This document shows, one piece after another, positions 25,670 through 35,197 of a stretch of 64,000 nucleotides of DNA. Under the pieces are notes generated by a model. It was not told the DNA's origin and did no database searches. It saw only the letters and a list, made by a program, of their open reading frames with translations. The translations under genes and the position numbers were made by a program. How positions within the stretch are numbered: position 1 is the first letter of the stretch; each line of letters begins with the position of its first letter. This DNA comes from Parapedobacter sp964498395. GTDB lineage: Bacteria; Bacteroidota; Bacteroidia; Sphingobacteriales; Sphingobacteriaceae. The stretch covers positions 182,461 to 246,460 of the forward strand of contig CAZCHE010000007.1 of the NCBI GenBank assembly GCA_964498395.1, given 5' to 3'.

Positions 25670-26554
25670 TTATAAAGAAGCCGCCGATGTTTCCATTTGG
25701 CGGTTTATTTTTTTCACCAACCCCTGTAGCACGTTGCCCGGTCCAACTTCAGTAAAGACGGTTGCCCCGTCTTCTATCATGTGTAGTATGGTCTGCGTCC
25801 AGCGCACAGCTCCAGTAAGTTGTTCGATCAAGTTGTGCTTAATCGCGGTTGGATCCGTATAGGCTTTCGCATCCACATTTTGGTAAATTGGGCAGATTGG
25901 TTCCTTGATTTCAACCTCCTCAATAGCTGTTTGCAACTCGACTTTGGCCGACTCCATCAATGGTGAATGGAACGCTCCACCCACATTGAGTTTCAACGCT
26001 CGTTTTGCCCCAGCTTCCAATAGCAACTCGCAAGCCCTGTCTACGCCGGCAATGCTACCGGAAATAACCAGTTGGCCCGGACAGTTGTAATTAGCTGGAA
26101 CGACCACATCGCTTACTCGTTGACATACATCTTCCACCGTAAAATCATCCAATCCCAAAATGGCAGCCATCGTAGAGGGCTGTATCTCGGTGGCCTTCTG
26201 CATGGCGTTAGCCCGTGCCGCTACCAATTCCAACCCATCTTCAAAGCTTAATGCTCCCGCCGAAACCAGTGCCGAAAACTCCCCTAACGAATGTCCGGCA
26301 ACCATATCAGGTTTAAAAGCATCGCCTAGTGCCTTGGCCAGGATGACCGAATGCAGGAAAATAGCTGGTTGGGTAACTTTTGTTTGTTTCAAATCCTCAT
26401 CCGTACCATCAAACATCACATCCGTAATCCGGAAGCCCAGAATTTCGTTGGCTTGTTCAAACAGGAATTTGGCTTCTTCGTTGCTATCGTAGAGGTCTTT
26501 ACCCATGCCTACAAACTGTGCCCCTTGTCCCGGGAAAATATATGCTTTCTTCAT
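25670..26554 (-). CDS. fabD: Malonyl-CoA:ACP transacylase
   Basis: A 294-residue enzyme that transfers malonyl groups from CoA to acyl carrier protein to start fatty-acid elongation. It has the GQGAQ oxyanion motif at residues 9-13, the catalytic Ser89 in GHSLGEFSAL and the catalytic His194 in GGAFHSPLM. It is not in a fab cluster here. Its last codons contain the terminator of the convergent metK gene. A -7-like box TATATTTG lies at 26596-26589, without a clear -33 partner. Confidence 0.97.
   Translation of the reverse strand: MKKAYIFPGQGAQFVGMGKDLYDSNEEAKFLFEQANEILGFRITDVMFDGTDEDLKQTKVTQPAIFLHSVILAKALGDAFKPDMVAGHSLGEFSALVSAGALSFEDGLELVAARANAMQKATEIQPSTMAAILGLDDFTVEDVCQRVSDVVVPANYNCPGQLVISGSIAGVDRACELLLEAGAKRALKLNVGGAFHSPLMESAKVELQTAIEEVEIKEPICPIYQNVDAKAYTDPTAIKHNLIEQLTGAVRWTQTILHMIEDGATVFTEVGPGNVLQGLVKKINRQMETSAASL
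25678..25714 (+). terminator. metK terminator embedded in the fabD coding sequence
   Basis: On the plus strand AAGCCGCC (25678-25685) pairs with GGCGGTTT (25699-25706, one G-U), followed by A and a long T-run. It starts 34 bases after the metK stop and lies wholly within the last 15 codons of fabD on the other strand. Confidence 0.8.
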
Positions 26555-26664
26555 GTTGTTGTTCAGTTAATCTAATATCAGGTATCGGCAAATATATAAT
26601 TTAACACCGATTGAATTAAACAATCTTGAAAAATTAGCGTGCTGGGGATGGTAGCCAGCAAACG

Positions 26665-27891
26665 CTATTCGGGAACGAAATAAAGCGAAGAAAGATTACG
26701 CTCATCAAACACCTCATTGGCGATGTGAAGCAATTCGGTTTCGTCTACCGCCCTTATCTTGGCAAACACTTCCTCCAAGGTTTGTACGTGGTTATAATCC
26801 AACAGGCTTTTGGCTACCGCAATGATGAGGTTTAAGCGGTTTTCTTCGCCCAAGGCAATTTGCCCAATAAACTTTTGTTTGGCTTGGTGCAATTGCATAA
26901 CGCCCAATTTCTTATCCATTAGTTTCTTCAACTCTCGGCGCACCAATTTTTCCGCTTTTTCGGCCTTTTCCTCATCGGTACCAAAATAAATATGGAACAG
27001 CCCCGTATCTGAATAGGGGGTGTAGCCGGACTCAATAGTATAGGCGATACCATGTTTTTCACGGACCTCCAAATTGAGCCTAGAACTCATGCCCATTCCA
27101 CCCAATAAGTTGTTGAGTAATAATAATCCGGTTTTATGCTCATCGTGGATACTATAGGCCGCTCCGCCCATCACGTGATGGGTCTGATTAATGGGTTTAT
27201 GACGGGTCAATCGTTGTGGTACCATATCCCGTGGGGCTGACCGCTCCCTGGGTACCTGGTGCGTGGGGATCCCACCTAGGATTTTCTCGGCCAGCAACCG
27301 TACTTTCTTAAGGGAATGGTTCCCGCTAATACCAACGATGATTTCATGCGTATTATAGTTTTGGCTGATAAACTCAGCGATATCCACTTTGGACAACGCC
27401 TCCAAGTCTGCAGTCGTACCCAAAATGTTATGCCCCAATCCATGGTTCTGGAAAACCTGATCCTCGAAGTCGTCCATAATGGCGTCTTCCGGACTGTCCA
27501 AGTAGGATGCCATTTCGTCTATGATGACCCCTTTTTCCTTTTCCATCTCGTGCTCGGGAAAAATGGAATGGAAGAACAGGTCTTCAAACAGATCCAATGT
27601 ACGCTCTAAGTAAGGAGTCAAGAAAGAGGCATGGATGCATGTATACTCTTTAGTCGTATAGGCGTTAAGGTCCCCACCAACGGACTCCAAGCGGTTCAGG
27701 ATTTGGTTAGTATTTCGCCGCTCGGTCTGCTTGAACAATAGGTGCTCGATGAAGTGCGCCACTCCAAAACGTCCTTCCCGTTCATCCCGCGCACCCGCAT
27801 TAATAATCATGCAGGCGTGCGACACCGGTGTCGGAACATGCTGCAGTACCACTCGGATACCATTGGATAAATGAACAACCTCGTACTCCAT
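26665..27891 (-). CDS. M16-family zinc metallopeptidase (pitrilysin type)
   Basis: A 408-residue single M16 unit. The inverted zinc motif HxxEH is seen as HFIEH at residues 46-50, with the third ligand glutamate expected in the ENRLNLI/KEKGVIIDEM helical region downstream. The start at 27891 (MEYEVVHLSNGIRVVL) is preferred over an upstream ATG that adds nine non-homologous residues. It resembles processing-peptidase-like M16B enzymes that cleave peptides in a clamshell chamber. No signal peptide is seen, so it is probably cytoplasmic. A terminator precedes it, so it has its own promoter. Confidence 0.92.
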   Translation of the reverse strand: MEYEVVHLSNGIRVVLQHVPTPVSHACMIINAGARDEREGRFGVAHFIEHLLFKQTERRNTNQILNRLESVGGDLNAYTTKEYTCIHASFLTPYLERTLDLFEDLFFHSIFPEHEMEKEKGVIIDEMASYLDSPEDAIMDDFEDQVFQNHGLGHNILGTTADLEALSKVDIAEFISQNYNTHEIIVGISGNHSLKKVRLLAEKILGGIPTHQVPRERSAPRDMVPQRLTRHKPINQTHHVMGGAAYSIHDEHKTGLLLLNNLLGGMGMSSRLNLEVREKHGIAYTIESGYTPYSDTGLFHIYFGTDEEKAEKAEKLVRRELKKLMDKKLGVMQLHQAKQKFIGQIALGEENRLNLIIAVAKSLLDYNHVQTLEEVFAKIRAVDETELLHIANEVFDERNLSSLYFVPE

Positions 27892-27906
27892 AGCCGCGCA
27901 AGATAG

Positions 27907-27943
27907 GAAAAAACCCAACAGCTTTTACATCGCCGTTGGGTTT
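27907..27943 (-). terminator. Terminator after the outer-membrane receptor-like gene
   Basis: On the minus strand AAACCCAAC and GTTGGGTTT form a nine-base-pair stem with a 15-base loop, continuing into a run of six T. It lies 22 bases beyond the stop of the upstream outer-membrane protein gene and separates it from the M16 peptidase. Confidence 0.82.
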
Positions 27944-27964
27944 TGATTACGCTTGCCAGGGTGG

Positions 27965-30850
27965 CTAACCACCACCAGGCCGCCGCTGTCCGCCCCAGCC
28001 CCCTGGACCACCCGGGCCGCCATCGAATCCCATACTGCCTCCGGCAAAATTGGAGAAGCGATAGGAAAGTGTCAGCATGAAATAGCGGGCAAGGCGGTTA
28101 CTCCTGCTGTCAATAATATAGTTATCCGTCACATTGCGCGATACATTGATTTGTTCGTTCAGCAAATCGAATGCTTGGAACCGGATAGCGCCGTTACGAC
28201 CTCTGAGAAATTGTTTCTCGATGTATGTATTGATAATCAACGGATTGGCTGCGACGGATGCGGAGTATCCATTGTTGTTTGTTTTAGCCAAATCCGTTCC
28301 CCATATCCACGTCGGGGTGATGTTGATGGTGCTATATAGCGTCAATGCCCATGTAGAGACATTGTTGTTATTGCTCGATGAAATGGTGTTTTGGGTAGTG
28401 TTATAAGTATAGCGTACACCCGGCGCAACCTCGATCGTTTCCTTGGGGTTATACCGCACATTCACCCCTTGTGATAGCACCCAGTTTTGGGCGACGTTGC
28501 GATCGGAATTGGTATAGGAAACAATGTTGTTATAGTTAGCCATACCATTAAAAGACAAGGTATATGTCCGGTCTGCAAAAGGTTTTGAAAAATTATAGAA
28601 TCCCCGAGTACTGTAGAACCCGTTTGTATTCAAATACTCCGTTTCCCGAATCAACCCGATCTCTTCATCCACACGAGTAAATTGGTTGGTCACGATTTGA
28701 TCCTCGGTCAACGACCCCGTAACCATCGCGAAGAACGAATTGCCCGATGCAATGTCAAACTTCCTATAATTCAAGCGCAGTTCATGCGTAAATGCTGCAG
28801 CTAAATTCGGATTTCCCGTTACCGGCGCATTGATATTGGAATAGTCGGTAAATGGTTGCAATTGGGTAAACGTCGGTTCGTTAGCCCTACCCGAATAATT
28901 GATATTAAAGGTGGTATTTCTAGAGAATTTGTACTCAAAACGAGCTATCGGCATAAAATTAAAGCCCGAACGATGGATGTTGATGTAGTTGCCGTCAATA
29001 TTTGCATCACCACTCAACAAGTTTGGTTGTACCGCAGCACCGACGGAATAATTCAATTTATCGGTGCGATACCTGAACGTTAAGCCAACCCGATGCGTCG
29101 AGAATGTATAGTCATAATCCCGTTCGTTGTTGAATTCCGGATTCACAATGATATTGCCATTGTAATCGTAGGCATTGGCCTTACGGTGATTACCATAGTT
29201 GGCAAAATTGTAATCGTAATTCAATTCGATGTTAGACTGTTTTCCTAGCGGCTCGATGTAAGACAACGATGTTCCACCATTCAAGTTCCTGTTCTGTAGG
29301 TTGACCAAGTGTTGTTGGTACAAACTCTCGGCTTCGTCAGGATCGGTGGCTGTCGCCATAATCGTAGTTAATATACGCTCTTGGTCTTGCTCGGTGGTGG
29401 ATGAGTTCAAGGAGAAATTGACAAACACATTGCGGCCGCGGTCGTTCAGCCTCCGGTTATACAATCCGCTACCACCGAAAGAAGGCGCATAAGACCGATC
29501 AATTTGCTGGTTATCCAAGTTGTTAATCAATTCTTCATTCCAAAGATTGGTACTCCTGCTGACGTTATTGGTACGATTGTCCCGCAAGCTGAAACTAGGC
29601 GATAGCTTAATATAATTCTTGTCATCCGGCCTATATTCGATGTTCCAATCAAAGCGATGATTATTCCCAATAGAGCCATTATCCGTATTGCTATTCGTTC
29701 GTGTGGAATCCTGCCTTCGAGTAGCCCCTTCATCATTCATTATATAGTCTGTCCGCAGGTTTATGCTATTCGTGGTATTATCGTCATGGCCAAAGCTGTA
29801 GCTTCCAAACATGGTTAGCTTCTCACTGAAATCCTGGCGGTAATTCAATCCTATCGACCCTGTATTGGTTATCCCATTCTGACCGCCACCGAAACCGCCC
29901 ATACCTCCACCAAAGCCACGGCCAAAACTACCACCACCTGGGGCCCGTCGGGCGCCGCCACCCCGGATATTGAAATCAAACAGGTTGGCATTGGTATTAT
30001 TCATATTTCCCAACACGGAAAATTGCAGCCCCTCCTGAAACGTACTGTACATCCCTGTAAGCTGGTATCGTTCTTCCGTTCCGCCACCCACACGGTAGTT
30101 CCCAAAATCACCTTGGTTACGTTCCGGGGCGATTTCGAGGTTCAAGACCCGTTCGGGGTCGCCTGTACGGTTTCCGGTCATATTGGCCATGTCACCGTAA
30201 TCGTCCACAATCTGTATTTTTTCGATGATTTCGGCAGGTAGGTTTTTGATCGCAGCTTGTATATCGCCGCCAAAAAAATCCTTTCCGTTGATGCGGGCCC
30301 TCGTTACCGATTCGCCTTGTGCCGTTACGTTACCATCCTTGTCCACTTCCACACCATCGAGCTTCCTGAGCGCGTCTTCCACCAATGCCCCTTCCCTTAA
30401 CCGCAGGTCCTTGGTCGCATATTCAAGCGTGTCTTCCTTAACGGTAATCGGTGTTACACCCGTAACAGAGACTTCCGCGAGCAGTTGGCTTGATTCATTC
30501 AGCACAACGGGGAGCATGAGTTCGTTTTGGCCGGGTTCAAAAGCAAAAGCTCGGCTAAGGGTGTCATAGCCTAAACTGGTTACGGTCAATACAAACTGGT
30601 TTCCTTTGATATTATTAAATGTAAAAATCCCTCCCCTGCCTGTACTGGTCATCACGGAATCCTCGGTAGATACTAACTTGATGGAAGCCCCGACTATCGC
30701 CTCTCCGCGAGTATCGCTTAATGTGCCCTGCACTTGCTTGCCCGTCTGCGAAAAGGCCGCAAAAAACGTGGCCACAGAAAACAGCACCGTAAAAAAACAC
30801 TGCTTAAGCAGTTGTCCAACATGTAATGGTCGATTGTAAATAATTGTCAT
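27965..30850 (-). CDS. TonB-receptor-like outer-membrane beta-barrel protein
   Basis: A 961-residue protein with a signal segment (TVLFSVATFFAAFSQTGKQ) and a carboxypeptidase-like regulatory domain (about residues 38-120, GTLSDTRGEAIVGASIKLV). A plug-like region follows (KLDGVEVDKDGNVTAQGESV), then a long barrel of the outer-membrane beta-barrel 3 type ending LSYRFSNFAGG. Two glycine-rich tracts are unusual: an internal one near residues 297-325 and a C-terminal tail (GGPGGPGGWGGQRRPGGG). Its substrate is unknown. It follows a CBM9-like gene by 29 bases and ends at a terminator. The first 10-15 residues of the long N-terminus may be mis-assigned. Confidence 0.88.
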   Translation of the reverse strand: MTIIYNRPLHVGQLLKQCFFTVLFSVATFFAAFSQTGKQVQGTLSDTRGEAIVGASIKLVSTEDSVMTSTGRGGIFTFNNIKGNQFVLTVTSLGYDTLSRAFAFEPGQNELMLPVVLNESSQLLAEVSVTGVTPITVKEDTLEYATKDLRLREGALVEDALRKLDGVEVDKDGNVTAQGESVTRARINGKDFFGGDIQAAIKNLPAEIIEKIQIVDDYGDMANMTGNRTGDPERVLNLEIAPERNQGDFGNYRVGGGTEERYQLTGMYSTFQEGLQFSVLGNMNNTNANLFDFNIRGGGARRAPGGGSFGRGFGGGMGGFGGGQNGITNTGSIGLNYRQDFSEKLTMFGSYSFGHDDNTTNSINLRTDYIMNDEGATRRQDSTRTNSNTDNGSIGNNHRFDWNIEYRPDDKNYIKLSPSFSLRDNRTNNVSRSTNLWNEELINNLDNQQIDRSYAPSFGGSGLYNRRLNDRGRNVFVNFSLNSSTTEQDQERILTTIMATATDPDEAESLYQQHLVNLQNRNLNGGTSLSYIEPLGKQSNIELNYDYNFANYGNHRKANAYDYNGNIIVNPEFNNERDYDYTFSTHRVGLTFRYRTDKLNYSVGAAVQPNLLSGDANIDGNYINIHRSGFNFMPIARFEYKFSRNTTFNINYSGRANEPTFTQLQPFTDYSNINAPVTGNPNLAAAFTHELRLNYRKFDIASGNSFFAMVTGSLTEDQIVTNQFTRVDEEIGLIRETEYLNTNGFYSTRGFYNFSKPFADRTYTLSFNGMANYNNIVSYTNSDRNVAQNWVLSQGVNVRYNPKETIEVAPGVRYTYNTTQNTISSSNNNNVSTWALTLYSTINITPTWIWGTDLAKTNNNGYSASVAANPLIINTYIEKQFLRGRNGAIRFQAFDLLNEQINVSRNVTDNYIIDSRSNRLARYFMLTLSYRFSNFAGGSMGFDGGPGGPGGWGGQRRPGGG

Positions 30851-30879
30851 TAGTTATGTATAAAAATATATTTTAATAT

Positions 30880-31650
30880 TCACTCCTTTGCAAGTGGCGC
30901 CACCACCCATACACCCGGTTCTTCCCGCGGCCTCGCAGGCATAGGTTGTCCATACCCACCGTACGGATAACCATATCCATACGGATACCCCCTTCGCATG
31001 GTATTTCCCATTCCGCTACTCGTTGGCATGATGATTCCGTTTATCCTAACATTGAATGCTAGGTTTTTGACTTCTTCTGCACGGATGCCCAGCCGGTCAA
31101 ACGGAACGGCCGCTTCAAAGCAAAGCGCATCGGTCGAGTCAATCGTCGCATTGGCCTTTATTCCGTAGTTATTATCCAGGGAAATCTGTCCATCCAATAT
31201 GTCTTCAAACCGCATGACATAGATGGAACGAATCGCCTCCAAAGCCCCTTGACGCATATCTTCTGGTCGGTTATCATTGTCGGCCGACATAATCGTGCGG
31301 AAAGCCAAACGGTCGGCGATTGGGTAAATCACCGCGGGCCCTTCTCTTTTCTTGCCATTAGTATTCACCATGAAGCTACAGCCTTGGGCCAACGCCTGCA
31401 TTTGTCGATCCGTGTCCGTTATCCGCATCGCTACATAGAGATAGGCCTCATCATTCTTGATATGGTACTGTAAATGCTGCGCAGCGTGATCGTACAACAA
31501 TGTATCACCCCAGTCATCAAGCTTACCGTCTACCACGATACCGGTAGCCCAGTCCAAGCTTCGCTGGACATTCCCCTTGTTCCGCTGTGCAGACGCGAAG
31601 CCCGCCATCGCGAACACCAAGATCAATATGATACATCCCCTTAAGTACAT
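30880..31650 (-). CDS. Secreted protein with CBM9-like domain
   Basis: A 256-residue protein. The start at 31650 gives a standard signal peptide (MYLRGCIILILVFAMAGFAS, cleavage near ASAQ); the frame also has an ATG 33 bases upstream. The mature part begins like carbohydrate-binding family-9 type domains (VDGKLDDWGDTLLYD, then KNDEAYLYVAMRITDTDR). A tyrosine- and glycine-rich turn follows near the C-terminus (GYPYGYGYPYGGYGQP). It probably forms an operon with the receptor-like gene 29 bases downstream and may act at the cell surface. Binding of a sugar or other ligand is inference. Confidence 0.78.
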   Translation of the reverse strand: MYLRGCIILILVFAMAGFASAQRNKGNVQRSLDWATGIVVDGKLDDWGDTLLYDHAAQHLQYHIKNDEAYLYVAMRITDTDRQMQALAQGCSFMVNTNGKKREGPAVIYPIADRLAFRTIMSADNDNRPEDMRQGALEAIRSIYVMRFEDILDGQISLDNNYGIKANATIDSTDALCFEAAVPFDRLGIRAEEVKNLAFNVRINGIIMPTSSGMGNTMRRGYPYGYGYPYGGYGQPMPARPREEPGVWVVAPLAKE

Positions 31651-31835
31651 TGTTCCTGTCGTAACGTGTGTTTTTGACACCATGATTATTGATAAGTTTA
31701 ATTGTATAAGAATTATTACATATGGGCGTTAAACCCAGTTTTTCGTTCTATTGCCCCATCGGTAAAGTACGTATGTAACGCATTCCAGGATAAAAGTATA
31801 TTTTTGTCACCTAATTAACGCAGGGGAATAGGATA

Positions 31836-32432
31836 ATGCTACTTTCTAATTACCAAGATATGCTGACAGAAGCGGGGTGCGACGAGGCGGGCAGGGGGTG
31901 CCTGGCAGGGCCGGTCTTTGCTGCCGCCGTCATCTTCCCGAAAGGCTTCGAACATGGCGTACTTACCGACTCGAAACAGCTAACCGCAGCTCGACGGCAC
32001 CAATTGCGCACGATGATTGAGCAGGAAGCCTTAGCCTTTGCGGTGGCCAGCGTCAGTGCCGCCGAAATCGATAAAATCAACATCCATAATGCTTCCTATC
32101 TGGCTATGCACAGGGCATTAGACGCTTTAAAAGTGACGGCTGAGTATATCATTGTCGACGGCAATCGCTTCATCCCGTATGGGCAAGTACCCCATTGCTG
32201 CATTGTCAAGGGAGATGGTAAATACCTATCTATCGCTGCTGCTTCTGTATTGGCCAAAACGTATCGCGATGACTATATGGATCGACTAGCAGATGAATTC
32301 CCGGAATACGGCTGGCTCCAAAACAAGGGTTATCCTACCGTACAACACCGCAATGCCATCATACAACACGGCCTTACCCCACACCATCGACGTACGTTTC
32401 GGGTTAGTGACCCACAATTAAAGCTCTTTTAG
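31836..32432 (+). CDS. rnhB: Ribonuclease HII
   Basis: A 198-residue nuclease that removes ribonucleotides from RNA/DNA hybrids and misincorporated single ribonucleotides from DNA. The catalytic Asp-Glu pair is at residues 16-17 (CDEAGRGCLAGPV). Further acidic residues lie in YIIVDGNRF, and KGDGKYLSIAAASVLAKTYRD is the family signature. The stop codon overlaps that of the convergent YfhO gene by four bases. A -7-like TATTTTTG lies at 31799-31806. Confidence 0.97.
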   Translation: MLLSNYQDMLTEAGCDEAGRGCLAGPVFAAAVIFPKGFEHGVLTDSKQLTAARRHQLRTMIEQEALAFAVASVSAAEIDKINIHNASYLAMHRALDALKVTAEYIIVDGNRFIPYGQVPHCCIVKGDGKYLSIAAASVLAKTYRDDYMDRLADEFPEYGWLQNKGYPTVQHRNAIIQHGLTPHHRRTFRVSDPQLKLF

Positions 32433-34891
32433 GAAACGGTTGGGTCCGCTGGTTTCTTTTTTGTCTCCAGCCAAACAACAATCCCCAATCCCAATACCAG
32501 CACTATCGACGCTATTAATGAAATGATCTCACCTAGGTGGTACGACTTCGGCTCAAACTTAAACTCTACCGTGTGGTTCCCTCCGGGCAATTGCAATGCC
32601 CTTAACAGGTAGTTGGCCCGTAGGATGGGGAGCTCTTTCCCGTCCACATAGGCTTTCCACCCTTTATCATACCATATTTCGGAAAACACTGCAAACGCAT
32701 CGTGGGGCGCCGAATATTCATATACTAGCCGGTCAGGACGATATGAAGTTAGTTCAATACTGGTATTTACGGGACGACCCAGCCGGCTTTCATCCAAGTC
32801 TTTCCGGAACGATTCATGGACAAATGCCTCTTTCAGTGGCTCAAAACTATTGATGGCTTGCATTTCTTCCTCGTTGTCCTTCACAAACGTCACCCGCTCC
32901 ACAAACCAGGCATTGCCAGCGGCTGTACTTCTGCGCTGTATGCGTTCTGAGCCTTGGTTATCTGCTGTAATCAGATAGCGCGTATTGAACATATCCAACA
33001 CATCTTCGTTGATCGCACTAGCAAACTGCCTTTCGATCATCTCTTGATAACGCATGAGCTTAGCTGCATGGTAGCCGCCCAACGATTTATGGAAATAAGA
33101 TGTACGTGCATTGGTAAAAGGATTCGACGTCAAATCAAACACACGATAATTTGGATCCTTGTCCATCAGGATCAACCGATCCACCTCGCGTTCCACATTG
33201 AATTGACGATTCAACTCTAGTTTGTCTGCGAAGCGTTCCTCATTCAGGTATCGCTTATCAACTCCCCAAAGGTCTATCAATACCACAACACCCAATATAA
33301 CCACCGCTGCCTGCGCATTAAGCTTGCGCTTCACCAGCAACCACACCAGCCCGAATGTCACTAAAATGAACGCCAACGAGCGGAATGCATCGATCCGGGC
33401 CAACCCCGCGCGGTCTTTGACCAACGCGGCCATCAATTCATTGGCAAAGGTATTGTCCCTGAATTGTTGGCTATATTGCTGGATCACGGCTTGGTGGTTC
33501 GGTGCTTTAAAACTCAACAACAGATCGGGAAGTACGGCCACCAGTAAGGTCAGCCCCCCCACACCGTATAATACATACAAGACTTTCTTATCAAGCCCTT
33601 TGATCTTATCGCCATTGGTGATGATTTCATTGATGGCCAATATCGCCAATACCGGCACCAGCAAGGTCGCTATGGAGAGAATTGATTCCACCGCCCGCAG
33701 CTTATTGTACATCGGGAAATAGTTGAAAAACAAATCGGAAACCAGCGGAAAATGTCTCCCAAACGACAGCAACATGACCAATGCCATAGCGCCGACCAAC
33801 CACCATTTCAACCGCCCCCGTACAATAACTATCCCTAAAATGAACAAGAATACCACGCCCGCACCGAAATACCACGGTCCGGAAGTAAACGGCTTATCGC
33901 CCCAATATGTCGGCACATTTGCCGCCGCTTGGGGGGGATACCCATGGTTCAGCAATACCTTGCCCACATGCGAATCTTCATCCAAATTAGTCGACATTCC
34001 TCCCCCGTAAGCATTGGGTATTAAAAAGGTTAGGTTTTCTCCGACACCTTGGCTCCACTGATAAGCATACTCGCGGCTCACCCCATTATCCGTACGTTCG
34101 CTGCTTTCGGAGGGTAAGTTAGCCCGACCTCGTATCGACTCCTTGCTATATTCATACGTAGGCCAAAGGAGTGAAGCATTCACCGCAATACCGATGAGTA
34201 CGGCTACGCCTTGGTACCCGATTGCTTTACCGAATCCGGCCAACCGCTTTTCCCGAATGGCATGGTAGAGTTCAATGCCCAGCAATACCAGCACGATCAG
34301 CATCAGGTAATAGGTTACCTGGATGTGATTGACACGTATTTCCAGTGCCATGGTCAAGGCCAATATCACCGCGCCCCATAGGTATTTACCTCGGAATGCC
34401 AGGATAATGCCCGCCAGTATTGGAGCCATAAACGCAATCGCGTAGGTCTTATTGGCGTGCCCCGCTTCAATATAAATAAAATTATAAGAGGAAAATGCAA
34501 AGGCAATCGCCCCCACTGCAGCTAACCATGGCTTCACTCGCAGTACACTAAACAGCAAATATCCCCCCAACAGATACAATAGGACGACATCGATGGGATG
34601 GGGGAAGATGGATTTGAACCCGCGCATGATATAGGTGGTCACGTTGTTTGGCAAGTCAATCAACACCTGATAGGATGGCATCCCCCCAAACATGGAGTTG
34701 GTCCACAAGGGCATATCCCCATCGCGTTCTTTGATATCCAAAATTTCTTTCTGCCCCGCTTGCGCCTGTAACACATCGTTTTGGAACAGCACCTTGCCCT
34801 GCCAAGCCGGCACAAAATACAAGAAACAAATGGCGATAAAAATGCCGATAATGACGAAATGGGTTGAGTTATTATTAAACCAGGTTTTCAT
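32429..34891 (-). CDS. YfhO-family membrane protein
   Basis: An 820-residue polytopic protein with about 12 membrane helices over the first 550 residues. A soluble extracytoplasmic domain (about 570-780) and a final helix (GEIISLIASIVLVLGLGIVV) follow. It belongs to the YfhO family, GT-C-like membrane proteins implicated in glycosylating cell-envelope polymers such as lipoteichoic acid in Firmicutes; in Bacteroidota the substrate is unknown. Family-like segments are FGGMPSYQVLIDLPNN near residue 70 and NRYLITAD-like text in the soluble domain (FNTRYLITAD). It converges on rnhB with overlapping stop codons, so no separate terminator is possible there. Confidence 0.88.
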   Translation of the reverse strand: MKTWFNNNSTHFVIIGIFIAICFLYFVPAWQGKVLFQNDVLQAQAGQKEILDIKERDGDMPLWTNSMFGGMPSYQVLIDLPNNVTTYIMRGFKSIFPHPIDVVLLYLLGGYLLFSVLRVKPWLAAVGAIAFAFSSYNFIYIEAGHANKTYAIAFMAPILAGIILAFRGKYLWGAVILALTMALEIRVNHIQVTYYLMLIVLVLLGIELYHAIREKRLAGFGKAIGYQGVAVLIGIAVNASLLWPTYEYSKESIRGRANLPSESSERTDNGVSREYAYQWSQGVGENLTFLIPNAYGGGMSTNLDEDSHVGKVLLNHGYPPQAAANVPTYWGDKPFTSGPWYFGAGVVFLFILGIVIVRGRLKWWLVGAMALVMLLSFGRHFPLVSDLFFNYFPMYNKLRAVESILSIATLLVPVLAILAINEIITNGDKIKGLDKKVLYVLYGVGGLTLLVAVLPDLLLSFKAPNHQAVIQQYSQQFRDNTFANELMAALVKDRAGLARIDAFRSLAFILVTFGLVWLLVKRKLNAQAAVVILGVVVLIDLWGVDKRYLNEERFADKLELNRQFNVEREVDRLILMDKDPNYRVFDLTSNPFTNARTSYFHKSLGGYHAAKLMRYQEMIERQFASAINEDVLDMFNTRYLITADNQGSERIQRRSTAAGNAWFVERVTFVKDNEEEMQAINSFEPLKEAFVHESFRKDLDESRLGRPVNTSIELTSYRPDRLVYEYSAPHDAFAVFSEIWYDKGWKAYVDGKELPILRANYLLRALQLPGGNHTVEFKFEPKSYHLGEIISLIASIVLVLGLGIVVWLETKKKPADPTVS

Positions 34892-35197
34892 CTAATTATT
34901 TTTCTTTTATGGGTTGATGAGAGCTCCCCCTACAATGTCGGGATCGGTTTCATTTATTCCTATTGGTTGTATGACAAAGTGCCAAAAGTAGGGAATACAT
35001 TTCATCTTTGAAAGCACCTTTTCTTAAAAATGGGATCGCCGAGGGAGGCGCAACGAACGGTAAGAAAGGTGATACGACTTCATTCTCTTTCCCAATGAAA
35101 CCATCACGCTTTTTACAAAAAATCAACTACCGACCAGCTTCGCCGCGCGGTAGTTTAATTTGACGAAGAGACCTATATCTAACCCCCCACTTATTTT
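34892..35197. other. 306-base gap between the YfhO and antiporter genes
   Basis: No gene is seen. It contains the terminator of the antiporter gene (35125-35155) and, nearer the YfhO start, a -7-like box TACTTTTG on the minus strand (34990-34983) without a good -33 partner. The 34940-35100 stretch shows no recognisable structure. Confidence 0.65.
35125..35155 (-). terminator. Terminator after the antiporter gene
   Basis: AACTACCG and CGGTAGTT form a perfect eight-base-pair stem. On the minus strand the stem is followed by GATTTTTTG. It lies 43 bases beyond the antiporter stop. Confidence 0.78.
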
